From Azorinus chamasolen (taxonomy: Eukaryota > Mollusca > Bivalvia > Cardiida > Solecurtidae): 64,000 nucleotides of DNA. Below, piece by piece: positions 10,017 to 22,466 of this stretch. The DNA lies in assembly GCA_963576725.1 (NCBI GenBank), contig OY755240.1, forward strand, positions 62,664,003-62,728,002, given 5' to 3'. The notes below the pieces were generated by a model. The model was not told the origin of the DNA. It ran no database searches and saw only the letters and a list, made by a program, of their open reading frames with translations. Made by a program: the position numbers and the translations under genes. Numbering within the stretch: position 1 is the stretch's first letter; each line of letters starts with the position of its first letter.

Positions 10017-10681
10017 GGGGGCAGTACACAGAAGATTGTCAATTTCAGCCGAGCTAGACACCCCCATCCACTGTTTCACTGTAATTCTGTCCCTTTCAAA
10101 CACACCTGGAACAAATAAAGACCCCAGCTCTAGAGACAAGCCCCAGAAGGATGGAAAATGCTACAAGAAATCATAGTAAACATGTATTCAAACTAAATTT
10201 TGACTAATTTTTCAGTTTGTACTGGTCGCCAAAATTCATTAAAAAAAGCCCGAAAACATGTTTTTCCGACAAAAAATTGCATAAGCCATTGGCGCCTCAA
10301 TGCCTTAGCGCAAACTGTTTCCTGCTTCCCCAGACCCACTACCATCAGCAAATAAAGTTAAAAATATGAGGTAACCATCTCGTTCTTTCACATTTTCCAT
10401 GTGTTTGACCCTACCCAAAATTTCACTCTTTTTCCCTACCATTTAAGCAGAGTCCTTTAGTTTCGAATTTTCCACCTAACTCAAAACAAATCACTTGCAA
10501 AGGTCATGACCTTGGTGCTTATTTTCATTAAAACATGTCCAAAAGTTGGATTTTCATGCATAACATGCTTCAGTATTTTTTATTATAGTCTGAACCACCT
10601 TTAAACTTAGCATTTACCTTAGATTAAGGAATTTGACCGGGGCCAATTCGCATATTCGGTACCTTATTGTGTACTGCCTCC
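10017..10681. mobile_element. TTAA-flanked MITE, array copy B
   Basis: Same length and insertion point as copy A. It has GGTACC near 10658 where copies A, C, D and E have GGTTCC; the diverged terminal copy at 26615-27263 shares the GGTACC form. Confidence 0.88.
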
Positions 10682-11478
10682 TTAAAGAAGCAGAAAATGT
10701 TGGAAACTCCATCTAAAAAACATTCTCCTAGTTATTTGGACATAATTCAATAAAAATATCACCAAACATTGTTTGCTGAAGGCCCCTGTAGGCTGTTTCC
10801 AGCATTTCCCTAACATGTGTAAAAGTGCATTTTTAACTGAATTTTCACACTATTTCATACTCTATAGTACCCCTAGGAAATGTCTTAAATGTTTCCTGCT
10901 GATGCTTAAATCAGACTGTTTTGTCCTATAATCAACTCCTGGATAGCTGTATTACCTGTAAAAACTTTACAACATGTGTTTTTACTTTAAAAAAGACTGA
11001 AATTAGATGCAAAATAGCATTTTCGGGGTCGTCCGAGGCAATGTTTTCATGAAATTTCTATCTTTAGAGAACCAAACTCAAGCTTCTTATCATTTTCAAA
11101 GCTCTTTTACTGTTTTTTAATTATCTCCCTACACAGTCAAGTAAAAATTCATCACAAAAAGCTGTTTAGGTCTGTTCTAGGCAATGTTTACAAAATTAGC
11201 TTCCAGTGTAAGGGAGATAATTCACACAGATTTGCTTGTATACACTTTATAAAAGCTAAAATTTTCCTTCCAACTAAAAAACTGCCCACCACATGTCTGT
11301 TGGCCGTGTAATCTGATACTATATAAACAAGATTAGCCTCCAAACAATGACCCAAGCTGATCTGGCATTGACTAATAGCCCATTTAGACACACTGCAGTG
11401 TTTAAAAACTCCATTCCTTGTGGATACTTAGAGAAGTGCACACAGTTACTTGAATTTTCACAATAACTGACTGCTACA

Positions 11479-13377
11479 ATGGAAACCAACCCGAAAAAAT
11501 ATAGAATGAGTTGTAATAACAACCAAAAGAAGAAGGGCACCCAGTTCAAAAAAAATTGGAGGAAATATACACCGTCTTTGAGAGAAGAATTACCTGAACA
11601 TGTAATATCTGGAGCCGTCTGTTCCGAGACGACACAACGGATCTTGAGGCCAACTCCACAAGAAGCGCTTGATATAGACTATATGGCCAGTAACACACCG
11701 AGGGATCACAGTTTAACTGGAACTAGCTTGAATCTGAGGCCAATACCTGAAAGAAAGGAAAAAAATATCAGTGGCGAAGGCGTAAACGAGGAAAATATTA
11801 TTGTTAATGTAGGAAAAATGGCAGAGCTTGTGCAGGATGTACATAAAACAGTGTGCAGTAACCCACAAATGCATGTTAAAATACAAAAGAGGATGGGACT
11901 ATGTGTATTTCTAACAGTGCAGTGTCAATTTTGCAAATACAAATCACCTCTTCTTCCAATGACCGAAACAGTTAAACCGCATAAAGGACCATTGGGTGGA
12001 GTTTTGAATGAGACTGTAGTCCTATCTGTCATGAAATCCAAAGTTGGACTTGAAGATGTTTCCAATGTTCTAGCATGCTTGAATATTAAACCTCCAAGCC
12101 ATACAACCATGCAGAAAAAACTGAACAAACTGAGTAACACTGTAACTGAACTAAATGAAGAGCAAATGCTGAAAAACCAGGAATACGTTGCAAAGGTCTC
12201 ACAGATGGCAGGAACCGAGACGTCCGCTGACGTCCAGTTTGATGTGGCATATACAAGCCGGCCACAGGGCGGAAGTGAAAAGGCGATGCAGAGCTTTGGG
12301 TTTTTAATCGAGCACTCAACAACCCAGAAGCTTCCTATTGCACTGAGTACTGCAAATAAGCACTGCAAAAGACGTGACTGTTCACATGAGAATTGCACTA
12401 AAAACTACAAAAGTGACTCATCGATTGCTTCAAGTGAACGCGCATTACTACATCAGTCACTGCAAAAGGTTGATGATGCCGGACGCCTTACAGTGCGCTC
12501 TATAACTACAGATGCCAGTACGCAAGCTGCAAAAGCAATTAGGGACTACTATGATGAAAGAAGGAGACCAAGAGCCACTCACTTTAAATGCTTAGTCCAT
12601 AGGCTTAGAACGCTCGAGAAGAATATACGTGCCGCAAACCTAAAAAGCATTCCGAAGCTCTATGACAAGTCTATTTACCACCGCAAGCTGGCTTCGGGCA
12701 TTCGGGCAAGACTACGACTCGAGTTCAACAATCTTAAACGTCGTCGAATGACAGACTCACAGTTCATTCAGACCAGCACCGATGCTGTAGAGAATGTGCT
12801 AAAGTGCTTTTCTGGACAACACCAAGATTGTTGCCGTAAATCGACAGTCTGCGTCAGTCCCGAACCGACCTACAGCACCAGTCATTTACCATATGGGGCG
12901 CATTTGGAGCTTAACAGTGTTGACCTACAATCTGTACAAAGTAAGATAAACTGTGTATTTGCTGAGACTGGACTGAAAGAAGTGTGCAGAATGTACAACA
13001 CCAATATGTGCGAAAGCCTTAATTCATTTGTTTTCAATCACGCGCCTAAGTCATCTTGTTATAGCCGCAATTTTACAGGCCTAGTTCATTCCGCAGCCCA
13101 TTCCAAATCATTGGGTCCAGGCCGTGCTACCATACGCTTAGCCGAAGCGACTGGAACAACAATTAAAACGGACGCCCCAATGTACAGAGCAATGATGCGG
13201 AAAGACAGACTCAGGGAGCTGCATTCAAAGAGAAAGTCATCTACCAAATATAAGCAAATGCGATATTACCTAAGGAAGAGGAGGGCCAATGTAACTTTAT
13301 TTAAGAGCTCCTTATACAGTGCAGATAATGTAGCTTCTCACAGTGCCAGTGACCACAATTATGGCCTATCTGTGTAA
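11479..13377 (+). CDS. Mutator-like DDE transposase, copy 4
   Basis: Full-length 632 aa with Tyr30, as in copy 3, but without that copy's synonymous change near 8561. Copies 3 and 4 therefore look like sister duplicates. Confidence 0.82.
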   Translation: METNPKKYRMSCNNNQKKKGTQFKKNWRKYTPSLREELPEHVISGAVCSETTQRILRPTPQEALDIDYMASNTPRDHSLTGTSLNLRPIPERKEKNISGEGVNEENIIVNVGKMAELVQDVHKTVCSNPQMHVKIQKRMGLCVFLTVQCQFCKYKSPLLPMTETVKPHKGPLGGVLNETVVLSVMKSKVGLEDVSNVLACLNIKPPSHTTMQKKLNKLSNTVTELNEEQMLKNQEYVAKVSQMAGTETSADVQFDVAYTSRPQGGSEKAMQSFGFLIEHSTTQKLPIALSTANKHCKRRDCSHENCTKNYKSDSSIASSERALLHQSLQKVDDAGRLTVRSITTDASTQAAKAIRDYYDERRRPRATHFKCLVHRLRTLEKNIRAANLKSIPKLYDKSIYHRKLASGIRARLRLEFNNLKRRRMTDSQFIQTSTDAVENVLKCFSGQHQDCCRKSTVCVSPEPTYSTSHLPYGAHLELNSVDLQSVQSKINCVFAETGLKEVCRMYNTNMCESLNSFVFNHAPKSSCYSRNFTGLVHSAAHSKSLGPGRATIRLAEATGTTIKTDAPMYRAMMRKDRLRELHSKRKSSTKYKQMRYYLRKRRANVTLFKSSLYSADNVASHSASDHNYGLSV

Positions 13378-13382
13378 CAAAA

Positions 13383-13826
13383 TCAAAACAAACAAACAAA
13401 AGTAACGCACGCAGAACTAATGTCGAACTTCAAGCAAACTATTACCGCGGACAGTAGACAATGTGCATAACCCCTGTGACCGGTACATTCACCATTCAGG
13501 ACACATGTTTTTCTTGAATTATTGACACTGGCAGGCTCATAGGAAAGGTGTGTGGGTATTATGCATAGCTTATTGTGACACAAATGAGAGACATGCAAAT
13601 TTGGATCTAGTGTTTTTGAAGAGGAAATGAAGTATGCCAGTCTGTGTACATGGACTTTTATACGCTTGCTGTGTACAGAAATGCGGTGAACACCATAACC
13701 ATATCTATCTATCTGACCTGTCCAGAGCTCACAGTGACCAAATATGCGTGATTTTGTGTGCAATGCAGTAGACTGTTGTTCAATGAGCTGCCAGCTAGGA
13801 GGTTTGGAGATAAACTCACTTGCCAT
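13383..13826 (-). CDS. His-Cys-box nuclease, copy 4
   Basis: Ile6 form, identical at protein level to copies 2 and 3 as far as can be read. Confidence 0.8.
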   Translation of the reverse strand: MASEFISKPPSWQLIEQQSTALHTKSRIFGHCELWTGQIDRYGYGVHRISVHSKRIKVHVHRLAYFISSSKTLDPNLHVSHLCHNKLCIIPTHLSYEPASVNNSRKTCVLNGECTGHRGYAHCLLSAVIVCLKFDISSACVTFVCLF

Positions 13827-14166
13827 GTGCTCGAAGGGCTATTCAGCACCTGAAAATTCATTTTTAAAGGTAAATTTACCTCTATTATCCTCTGTTTGAC
13901 ACTTTAGTATCATTACGGCCAACAGACTGCTTAAAAAATTCAATTTACACCCATTTCGAAGTAAATTTTTAACAATAACAAACCTGAGAAAATCTGCCAT
14001 TAGTCACAGCCGTAATTACCTCCCCTGTTTAGGTCCCTGTAATTTTTACCTAATTGTAAGAAATACACCATAAATAACATTTTCCGACCAGAAGTTGATT
14101 ACAAAGTCTGAAAAACAGTAAATCTACTCATTTAGGGTCAACTGAAAAAATTTTTTTTTTCCTTAA

Positions 14167-14831
14167 GGGGGCAGTACACAGAAGATTGTCAATTTCAGCC
14201 GAGCTAGACACCCCCATCCACTGTTTCACTGTAATTCTGTCCCTTTCAAACACACCTGGAACAAATAAAGACCCCAGCTCTAGAGACAAGCCCCAGAAGG
14301 ATGGAAAATGCTACAAGAAATCATAGTAAACATGTATTCAAACTAAATTTTGACTAATTTTTCAGTTTGTACTGGTCGCCAAAATTCATTAAAAAAAGCC
14401 CGAAAACATGTTTTTCCGACAAAAAATTGCATAAGCCATTGGCGCCTCAATGCCTTAGCGCAAACTGTTTCCTGCTTCCCCAGACCCACTACCATCAGCA
14501 AATAAAGTTAAAAATATGAGGTAACCATCTCGTTCTTTCACATTTTCCATGTGTTTGACCCTACCCAAAATTTCACTCTTTTTCCCTACCATTTAAGCAG
14601 AGTCCTTTAGTTTCGAATTTTCCACCTAACTCAAAACAAATCACTTGCAAAGGTCATGACCTTGGTGCTTATTTTCATTAAAACATGTCCAAAAGTTGGA
14701 TTTTCATGCATAACATGCTTCAGTATTTTTTATTATAGTCTGAACCACCTTTAAACTTAGCATTTACCTTAGATTAAGGAATTTGACCGGGGCCAATTCG
14801 CATATTCGGTTCCTTATTGTGTACTGCCTCC
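14167..14831. mobile_element. TTAA-flanked MITE, array copy C
   Basis: Same 665-bp length and TTAA context as copy A; GGTTCC form near its right end. Confidence 0.88.
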
Positions 14832-15628
14832 TTAAAGAAGCAGAAAATGTTGGAAACTCCATCTAAAAAACATTCTCCTAGTTATTTGGACATATTTCAA
14901 TAAAAATATCACCAAACATTGTTTGCTGAAGGCCCCTGTAGGCTGTTTCCAGCATTTCCCTAACATGTGTAAAAGTGCATTTTTAACTGAATTTTCACAC
15001 TATTTCATACTCTATAGTACCCCTAGGAAATGTCTTAAATGTTTCCTGCTGATGCTTAAATCAGACTGTTTTGTCCTATAATCAACTCCTGGATAGCTGT
15101 ATTACCTGTAAAAACTTTACAACATGTGTTTTTACTTTAAAAAAGACTGAAATTAGATGCAAAATAGCATTTTCGGGGTCGTCCGAGGCAATGTTTTCAT
15201 GAAATTTCTATCTTTAGAGAACCAAACTCAAGCTTCTTATCATTTTCAAAGCTCTTTTACTGTTTTTTAATTATCTCCCTACACAGTCAAGTAAAAATTC
15301 ATCACAAAAAGCTGTTTAGGTCTGTTCTAGGCAATGTTTACAAAATTAGCTTCCAGTGTAAGGGAGATAATTCACACAGATTTGCTTGTATACACTTTAT
15401 AAAAGCTAAAATTTTCCTTCCAACTAAAAAACTGCCCACCACATGTCTGTTGGCCGTGTAATCTGATACTATATAAACAAGATTAGCCTCCAAACAATGA
15501 CCCAAGCTGATCTGGCATTGACTAATAGCCCATTTAGACACACTGCAGTGTTTAAAAACTCCATTCCTTGTGGATACTTAGAGAAGTGCACACAGTTACT
15601 TGAATTTTCACAATAACTGACTGCTACA

Positions 15629-17527
15629 ATGGAAACCAACCCGAAAAAATATAGAATGAGTTGTAATAACAACCAAAAGAAGAAGGGCACCCAGTTCAAA
15701 AAAAATTGGAGGAAAAATACACCGTCTTTGAGAGAAGAATTACCTGAACATGTAATATCTGGAGCCGTCTGTTCCGAGACGACACAACGGATCTTGAGGC
15801 CAACTCCACAAGAAGCGCTTGATATAGACTATATGGCCAGTAACACACCGAGGGATCACAGTTTAACTGGAACTAGCTTGAATCTGAGGCCAATACCTGA
15901 AAGAAAGGAAAAAAATATCAGTGGCGAAGGCGTAAACGAGGAAAATATTATTGTTAATGTAGGAAAAATGGCAGAGCTTGTGCAGGATGTACATAAAACA
16001 GTGTGCAGTAACCCACAAATGCATGTTAAAATACAAAAGAGGATGGGACTATGTGTATTTCTAACAGTGCAGTGTCAATTTTGCAAATACAAATCACCTC
16101 TTCTTCCAATGACCGAAACAGTTAAACCACATAAAGGACCATTGGGTGGAGTTTTGAATGAGACTGTAGTCCTATCTGTCATGAAATCCAAAGTTGGACT
16201 TGAAGATGTTTCCAATGTTCTAGCATGCTTGAATATTAAACCTCCAAGCCATACAACCATGCAGAAAAAACTGAACAAACTGAGTAACACTGTAACTGAA
16301 CTAAATGAAGAGCAAATGCTGAAAAACCAGGAATACGTTGCAAAGGTCTCACAGATGGCAGGAACCGAGACGTCCGCTGACGTCCAGTTTGATGTGGCAT
16401 ATACAAGCCGGCCACAGGGCGGAAGTGAAAAGGCGATGCAGAGCTTTGGGTTTTTAATCGAGCACTCAACAACCCAGAAGCTTCCTATTGCACTGAGTAC
16501 TGCAAATAAGCACTGCAAAAGACGTGACTGTTCACATGAGAATTGCACTAAAAACTACAAAAGTGACTCATCGATTGCTTCAAGTGAACGCGCATTACTA
16601 CATCAGTCACTGCAAAAGGTTGATGATGCCGGACGCCTTACAGTGCGCTCTATAACTACAGATGCCAGTACGCAAGCTGCAAAAGCAATTAGGGACTACT
16701 ATGATGAAAGAAGGAGACCAAGAGCCACTCACTTTAAATGCTTAGTCCATAGGCTTAGAACGCTCGAGAAGAATATACGTGCCGCAAACCTAAAAAGCAT
16801 TCCGAAGCTCTATGACAAGTCTATTTACCACCGCAAGCTGGCTTCGGGCATTCGGGCAAGACTACGACTCGAGTTCAACAATCTTAAACGTCGTCGAATG
16901 ACAGACTCACAGTTCATTCAGACCAGCACCGATGCTGTAGAGAATGTGCTAAAGTGCTTTTCTGGACAACACCAAGATTGTTGCCGTAAATCGACAGTCT
17001 GCGTCAGTCCCGAACCGACCTACAGCACCAGTCATTTACCATATGGGGCGCATTTGGAGCTTAACAGTGTTGACCTACAATCTGTACAAAGTAAGATAAA
17101 CTGTGTATTTGCTGAGACTGGACTGAAAGAAGTGTGCAGAATGTACAACACCAATATGTGCGAAAGCCTTAATTCATTTGTTTTCAATCACGCGCCTAAG
17201 TCATCTTGTTATAGCCGCAATTTTACAGGCCTAGTTCATTCCGCAGCCCATTCCAAATCATTGGGTCCAGGCCGTGCTACCATACGCTTAGCCGAAGCGA
17301 CTGGAACAACAATTAAAACGGACGCCCCAATGTACAGAGCAATGATGCGGAAAGACAGACTCAGGGAGCTGCATTCAAAGAGAAAGTCATCTACCAAATA
17401 TAAGCAAATGCGATATTACCTAAGGAAGAGGAGGGCCAATGTAACTTTATTTAAGAGCTCCTTATACAGTGCAGATAATGTAGCTTCTCACAGTGCCAGT
17501 GACCACAATTATGGCCTATCTGTGTAA
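15629..17527 (+). CDS. Mutator-like DDE transposase, copy 5
   Basis: Full-length 632 aa, Asn30 form. A synonymous CCA for CCG codon near 16127-16129 is shared only with copy 6. Confidence 0.82.
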   Translation: METNPKKYRMSCNNNQKKKGTQFKKNWRKNTPSLREELPEHVISGAVCSETTQRILRPTPQEALDIDYMASNTPRDHSLTGTSLNLRPIPERKEKNISGEGVNEENIIVNVGKMAELVQDVHKTVCSNPQMHVKIQKRMGLCVFLTVQCQFCKYKSPLLPMTETVKPHKGPLGGVLNETVVLSVMKSKVGLEDVSNVLACLNIKPPSHTTMQKKLNKLSNTVTELNEEQMLKNQEYVAKVSQMAGTETSADVQFDVAYTSRPQGGSEKAMQSFGFLIEHSTTQKLPIALSTANKHCKRRDCSHENCTKNYKSDSSIASSERALLHQSLQKVDDAGRLTVRSITTDASTQAAKAIRDYYDERRRPRATHFKCLVHRLRTLEKNIRAANLKSIPKLYDKSIYHRKLASGIRARLRLEFNNLKRRRMTDSQFIQTSTDAVENVLKCFSGQHQDCCRKSTVCVSPEPTYSTSHLPYGAHLELNSVDLQSVQSKINCVFAETGLKEVCRMYNTNMCESLNSFVFNHAPKSSCYSRNFTGLVHSAAHSKSLGPGRATIRLAEATGTTIKTDAPMYRAMMRKDRLRELHSKRKSSTKYKQMRYYLRKRRANVTLFKSSLYSADNVASHSASDHNYGLSV

Positions 17528-17532
17528 CAAAA

Positions 17533-17976
17533 TCAAAACAAACAAACAAAAGTAACGCACGCAGAACTAATGTCGAACTTCAAGCAAACTATTACCGCGG
17601 ACAGTAGACAATGTGCATAACCCCTGTGACCGGTACATTCACCATTCAGGACACATGTTTTTCTTGAATTATTGACACTGGCAGGCTCATAGGAAAGGTG
17701 TGTGGGTATTATGCATAGCTTATTGTGACACAAATGAGAGACATGCAAATTTGGATCTAGTGTTTTTGAAGAGGAAATGAAGTATGCCAGTCTGTGTACA
17801 TGGACTTTTATACGCTTGCTGTGTACAGAAATGCGGTGAACACCATAACCATATCTATCTATCTGACCTGTCCAGAGCTCACAGTGACCAAATATGCGTG
17901 ATTTTGTGTGCAATGCAGTAGACTGTTGTTCAATGAGCTGCCAGCTAGGAGGTTTGGAGAAAAACTCACTTGCCAT
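17533..17976 (-). CDS. His-Cys-box nuclease, copy 5
   Basis: Phe6 form, shared with copies 1, 6 and 7. Confidence 0.8.
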   Translation of the reverse strand: MASEFFSKPPSWQLIEQQSTALHTKSRIFGHCELWTGQIDRYGYGVHRISVHSKRIKVHVHRLAYFISSSKTLDPNLHVSHLCHNKLCIIPTHLSYEPASVNNSRKTCVLNGECTGHRGYAHCLLSAVIVCLKFDISSACVTFVCLF

Positions 17977-18316
17977 GTGCTCGAAGGGCTATTCAGCACC
18001 TGAAAATTCATTTTTAAAGGTAAATTTACCTCTATTATCCTCTGTTTGACACTTTAGTATCATTACGGCCAACAGACTGCTTAAAAAATTCAATTTACAC
18101 CCATTTCGAAGTAAATTTTTAACAATAACAAACCTGAGAAAATCTGCCATTAGTCACAGCCGTAATTACCTCCCCTGTTTAGGTCCCTGTAATTTTTACC
18201 TAATTGTAAGAAATACACCATAAATAACATTTTCCGACCAGAAGTTGATTACAAAGTCTGAAAAACAGTAAATCTACTCATTTAGGGTCAACTGAAAAAA
18301 AAATTTTTTTCCTTAA

Positions 18317-18981
18317 GGGGGCAGTACACAGAAGATTGTCAATTTCAGCCGAGCTAGACACCCCCATCCACTGTTTCACTGTAATTCTGTCCCTTTCAAA
18401 CACACCTGGAACAAATAAAGACCCCAGCTCTAGAGACAAGCCCCAGAAGGATGGAAAATGCTACAAGAAATCATAGTAAACATGTATTCAAACTAAATTT
18501 TGACTAATTTTTCAGTTTGTACTGGTCGCCAAAATTCATTAAAAAAAGCCCGAAAACATGTTTTTCCGACAAAAAATTGCATAAGCCATTGGCGCCTCAA
18601 TGCCTTAGCGCAAACTGTTTCCTGCTTCCCCAGACCCACTACCATCAGCAAATAAAGTTAAAAATATGAGGTAACCATCTCGTTCTTTCACATTTTCCAT
18701 GTGTTTGACCCTACCCAAAATTTCACTCTTTTTCCCTACCATTTAAGCAGAGTCCTTTAGTTTCGAATTTTCCACCTAACTCAAAACAAATCACTTGCAA
18801 AGGTCATGACCTTGGTGCTTATTTTCATTAAAACATGTCCAAAAGTTGGATTTTCATGCATAACATGCTTCAGTATTTTTTATTATAGTCTGAACCACCT
18901 TTAAACTTAGCATTTACCTTAGATTAAGGAATTTGACCGGGGCCAATTCGCATATTCGGTTCCTTATTGTGTACTGCCTCC
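18317..18981. mobile_element. TTAA-flanked MITE, array copy D
   Basis: Same insertion point and length as copy A. The A/T tract just upstream is A9T7, shared only with the next unit. Confidence 0.88.
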
Positions 18982-19778
18982 TTAAAGAAGCAGAAAATGT
19001 TGGAAACTCCATCTAAAAAACATTCTCCTAGTTATTTGGACATATTTCAATAAAAATATCACCAAACATTGTTTGCTGAAGGCCCCTGTAGGCTGTTTCC
19101 AGCATTTCCCTAACATGTGTAAAAGTGCATTTTTAACTGAATTTTCACACTATTTCATACTCTATAGTACCCCTAGGAAATGTCTTAAATGTTTCCTGCT
19201 GATGCTTAAATCAGACTGTTTTGTCCTATAATCAACTCCTGGATAGCTGTATTACCTGTAAAAACTTTACAACATGTGTTTTTACTTTAAAAAAGACTGA
19301 AATTAGATGCAAAATAGCATTTTCGGGGTCGTCCGAGGCAATGTTTTCATGAAATTTCTATCTTTAGAGAACCAAACTCAAGCTTCTTATCATTTTCAAA
19401 GCTCTTTTACTGTTTTTTAATTATCTCCCTACACAGTCAAGTAAAAATTCATCACAAAAAGCTGTTTAGGTCTGTTCTAGGCAATGTTTACAAAATTAGC
19501 TTCCAGTGTAAGGGAGATAATTCACACAGATTTGCTTGTATACACTTTATAAAAGCTAAAATTTTCCTTCCAACTAAAAAACTGCCCACCACATGTCTGT
19601 TGGCCGTGTAATCTGATACTATATAAACAAGATTAGCCTCCAAACAATGACCCAAGCTGATCTGGCATTGACTAATAGCCCATTTAGACACACTGCAGTG
19701 TTTAAAAACTCCATTCCTTGTGGATACTTAGAGAAGTGCACACAGTTACTTGAATTTTCACAATAACTGACTGCTACA

Positions 19779-21677
19779 ATGGAAACCAACCCGAAAAAAT
19801 ATAGAATGAGTTGTAATAACAACCAAAAGAAGAAGGGCACCCAGTTCAAAAAAAATTGGAGGAAAAATACACCGTCTTTGAGAGAAGAATTACCTGAACA
19901 TGTAATATCTGGAGCCGTCTGTTCCGAGACGACACAACGGATCTTGAGGCCAACTCCACAAGAAGCGCTTGATATAGACTATATGGCCAGTAACACACCG
20001 AGGGATCACAGTTTAACTGGAACTAGCTTGAATCTGAGGCCAATACCTGAAAGAAAGGAAAAAAATATCAGTGGCGAAGGCGTAAACGAGGAAAATATTA
20101 TTGTTAATGTAGGAAAAATGGCAGAGCTTGTGCAGGATGTACATAAAACAGTGTGCAGTAACCCACAAATGCATGTTAAAATACAAAAGAGGATGGGACT
20201 ATGTGTATTTCTAACAGTGCAGTGTCAATTTTGCAAATACAAATCACCTCTTCTTCCAATGACCGAAACAGTTAAACCACATAAAGGACCATTGGGTGGA
20301 GTTTTGAATGAGACTGTAGTCCTATCTGTCATGAAATCCAAAGTTGGACTTGAAGATGTTTCCAATGTTCTAGCATGCTTGAATATTAAACCTCCAAGCC
20401 ATACAACCATGCAGAAAAAACTGAACAAACTGAGTAACACTGTAACTGAACTAAATGAAGAGCAAATGCTGAAAAACCAGGAATACGTTGCAAAGGTCTC
20501 ACAGATGGCAGGAACCGAGACGTCCGCTGACGTCCAGTTTGATGTGGCATATACAAGCCGGCCACAGGGCGGAAGTGAAAAGGCGATGCAGAGCTTTGGG
20601 TTTTTAATCGAGCACTCAACAACCCAGAAGCTTCCTATTGCACTGAGTACTGCAAATAAGCACTGCAAAAGACGTGACTGTTCACATGAGAATTGCACTA
20701 AAAACTACAAAAGTGACTCATCGATTGCTTCAAGTGAACGCGCATTACTACATCAGTCACTGCAAAAGGTTGATGATGCCGGACGCCTTACAGTGCGCTC
20801 TATAACTACAGATGCCAGTACGCAAGCTGCAAAAGCAATTAGGGACTACTATGATGAAAGAAGGAGACCAAGAGCCACTCACTTTAAATGCTTAGTCCAT
20901 AGGCTTAGAACGCTCGAGAAGAATATACGTGCCGCAAACCTAAAAAGCATTCCGAAGCTCTATGACAAGTCTATTTACCACCGCAAGCTGGCTTCGGGCA
21001 TTCGGGCAAGACTACGACTCGAGTTCAACAATCTTAAACGTCGTCGAATGACAGACTCACAGTTCATTCAGACCAGCACCGATGCTGTAGAGAATGTGCT
21101 AAAGTGCTTTTCTGGACAACACCAAGATTGTTGCCGTAAATCGACAGTCTGCGTCAGTCCCGAACCGACCTACAGCACCAGTCATTTACCATATGGGGCG
21201 CATTTGGAGCTTAACAGTGTTGACCTACAATCTGTACAAAGTAAGATAAACTGTGTATTTGCTGAGACTGGACTGAAAGAAGTGTGCAGAATGTACAACA
21301 CCAATATGTGCGAAAGCCTTAATTCATTTGTTTTCAATCACGCGCCTAAGTCATCTTGTTATAGCCGCAATTTTACAGGCCTAGTTCATTCCGCAGCCCA
21401 TTCCAAATCATTGGGTCCAGGCCGTGCTACCATACGCTTAGCCGAAGCGACTGGAACAACAATTAAAACGGACGCCCCAATGTACAGAGCAATGATGCGG
21501 AAAGACAGACTCAGGGAGCTGCATTCAAAGAGAAAGTCATCTACCAAATATAAGCAAATGCGATATTACCTAAGGAAGAGGAGGGCCAATGTAACTTTAT
21601 TTAAGAGCTCCTTATACAGTGCAGATAATGTAGCTTCTCACAGTGCCAGTGACCACAATTATGGCCTATCTGTGTAA
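19779..21677 (+). CDS. Mutator-like DDE transposase, copy 6
   Basis: Full-length 632 aa. It shares the CCA codon and A9T7 tract with unit 5. I see no difference from copy 5, so this pair is probably the youngest duplication in the window. Confidence 0.82.
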   Translation: METNPKKYRMSCNNNQKKKGTQFKKNWRKNTPSLREELPEHVISGAVCSETTQRILRPTPQEALDIDYMASNTPRDHSLTGTSLNLRPIPERKEKNISGEGVNEENIIVNVGKMAELVQDVHKTVCSNPQMHVKIQKRMGLCVFLTVQCQFCKYKSPLLPMTETVKPHKGPLGGVLNETVVLSVMKSKVGLEDVSNVLACLNIKPPSHTTMQKKLNKLSNTVTELNEEQMLKNQEYVAKVSQMAGTETSADVQFDVAYTSRPQGGSEKAMQSFGFLIEHSTTQKLPIALSTANKHCKRRDCSHENCTKNYKSDSSIASSERALLHQSLQKVDDAGRLTVRSITTDASTQAAKAIRDYYDERRRPRATHFKCLVHRLRTLEKNIRAANLKSIPKLYDKSIYHRKLASGIRARLRLEFNNLKRRRMTDSQFIQTSTDAVENVLKCFSGQHQDCCRKSTVCVSPEPTYSTSHLPYGAHLELNSVDLQSVQSKINCVFAETGLKEVCRMYNTNMCESLNSFVFNHAPKSSCYSRNFTGLVHSAAHSKSLGPGRATIRLAEATGTTIKTDAPMYRAMMRKDRLRELHSKRKSSTKYKQMRYYLRKRRANVTLFKSSLYSADNVASHSASDHNYGLSV

Positions 21678-21682
21678 CAAAA

Positions 21683-22126
21683 TCAAAACAAACAAACAAA
21701 AGTAACGCACGCAGAACTAATGTCGAACTTCAAGCAAACTATTACCGCGGACAGTAGACAATGTGCATAACCCCTGTGACCGGTACATTCACCATTCAGG
21801 ACACATGTTTTTCTTGAATTATTGACACTGGCAGGCTCATAGGAAAGGTGTGTGGGTATTATGCATAGCTTATTGTGACACAAATGAGAGACATGCAAAT
21901 TTGGATCTAGTGTTTTTGAAGAGGAAATGAAGTATGCCAGTCTGTGTACATGGACTTTTATACGCTTGCTGTGTACAGAAATGCGGTGAACACCATAACC
22001 ATATCTATCTATCTGACCTGTCCAGAGCTCACAGTGACCAAATATGCGTGATTTTGTGTGCAATGCAGTAGACTGTTGTTCAATGAGCTGCCAGCTAGGA
22101 GGTTTGGAGAAAAACTCACTTGCCAT
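21683..22126 (-). CDS. His-Cys-box nuclease, copy 6
   Basis: Phe6 form; identical to copy 5 at protein level. Confidence 0.8.
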   Translation of the reverse strand: MASEFFSKPPSWQLIEQQSTALHTKSRIFGHCELWTGQIDRYGYGVHRISVHSKRIKVHVHRLAYFISSSKTLDPNLHVSHLCHNKLCIIPTHLSYEPASVNNSRKTCVLNGECTGHRGYAHCLLSAVIVCLKFDISSACVTFVCLF

Positions 22127-22466
22127 GTGCTCGAAGGGCTATTCAGCACCTGAAAATTCATTTTTAAAGGTAAATTTACCTCTATTATCCTCTGTTTGAC
22201 ACTTTAGTATCATTACGGCCAACAGACTGCTTAAAAAATTCAATTTACACCCATTTCGAAGTAAATTTTTAACAATAACAAACCTGAGAAAATCTGCCAT
22301 TAGTCACAGCCGTAATTACCTCCCCTGTTTAGGTCCCTGTAATTTTTACCTAATTGTAAGAAATACACCATAAATAACATTTTCCGACCAGAAGTTGATT
22401 ACAAAGTCTGAAAAACAGTAAATCTACTCATTTAGGGTCAACTGAAAAAAAAATTTTTTTCCTTAA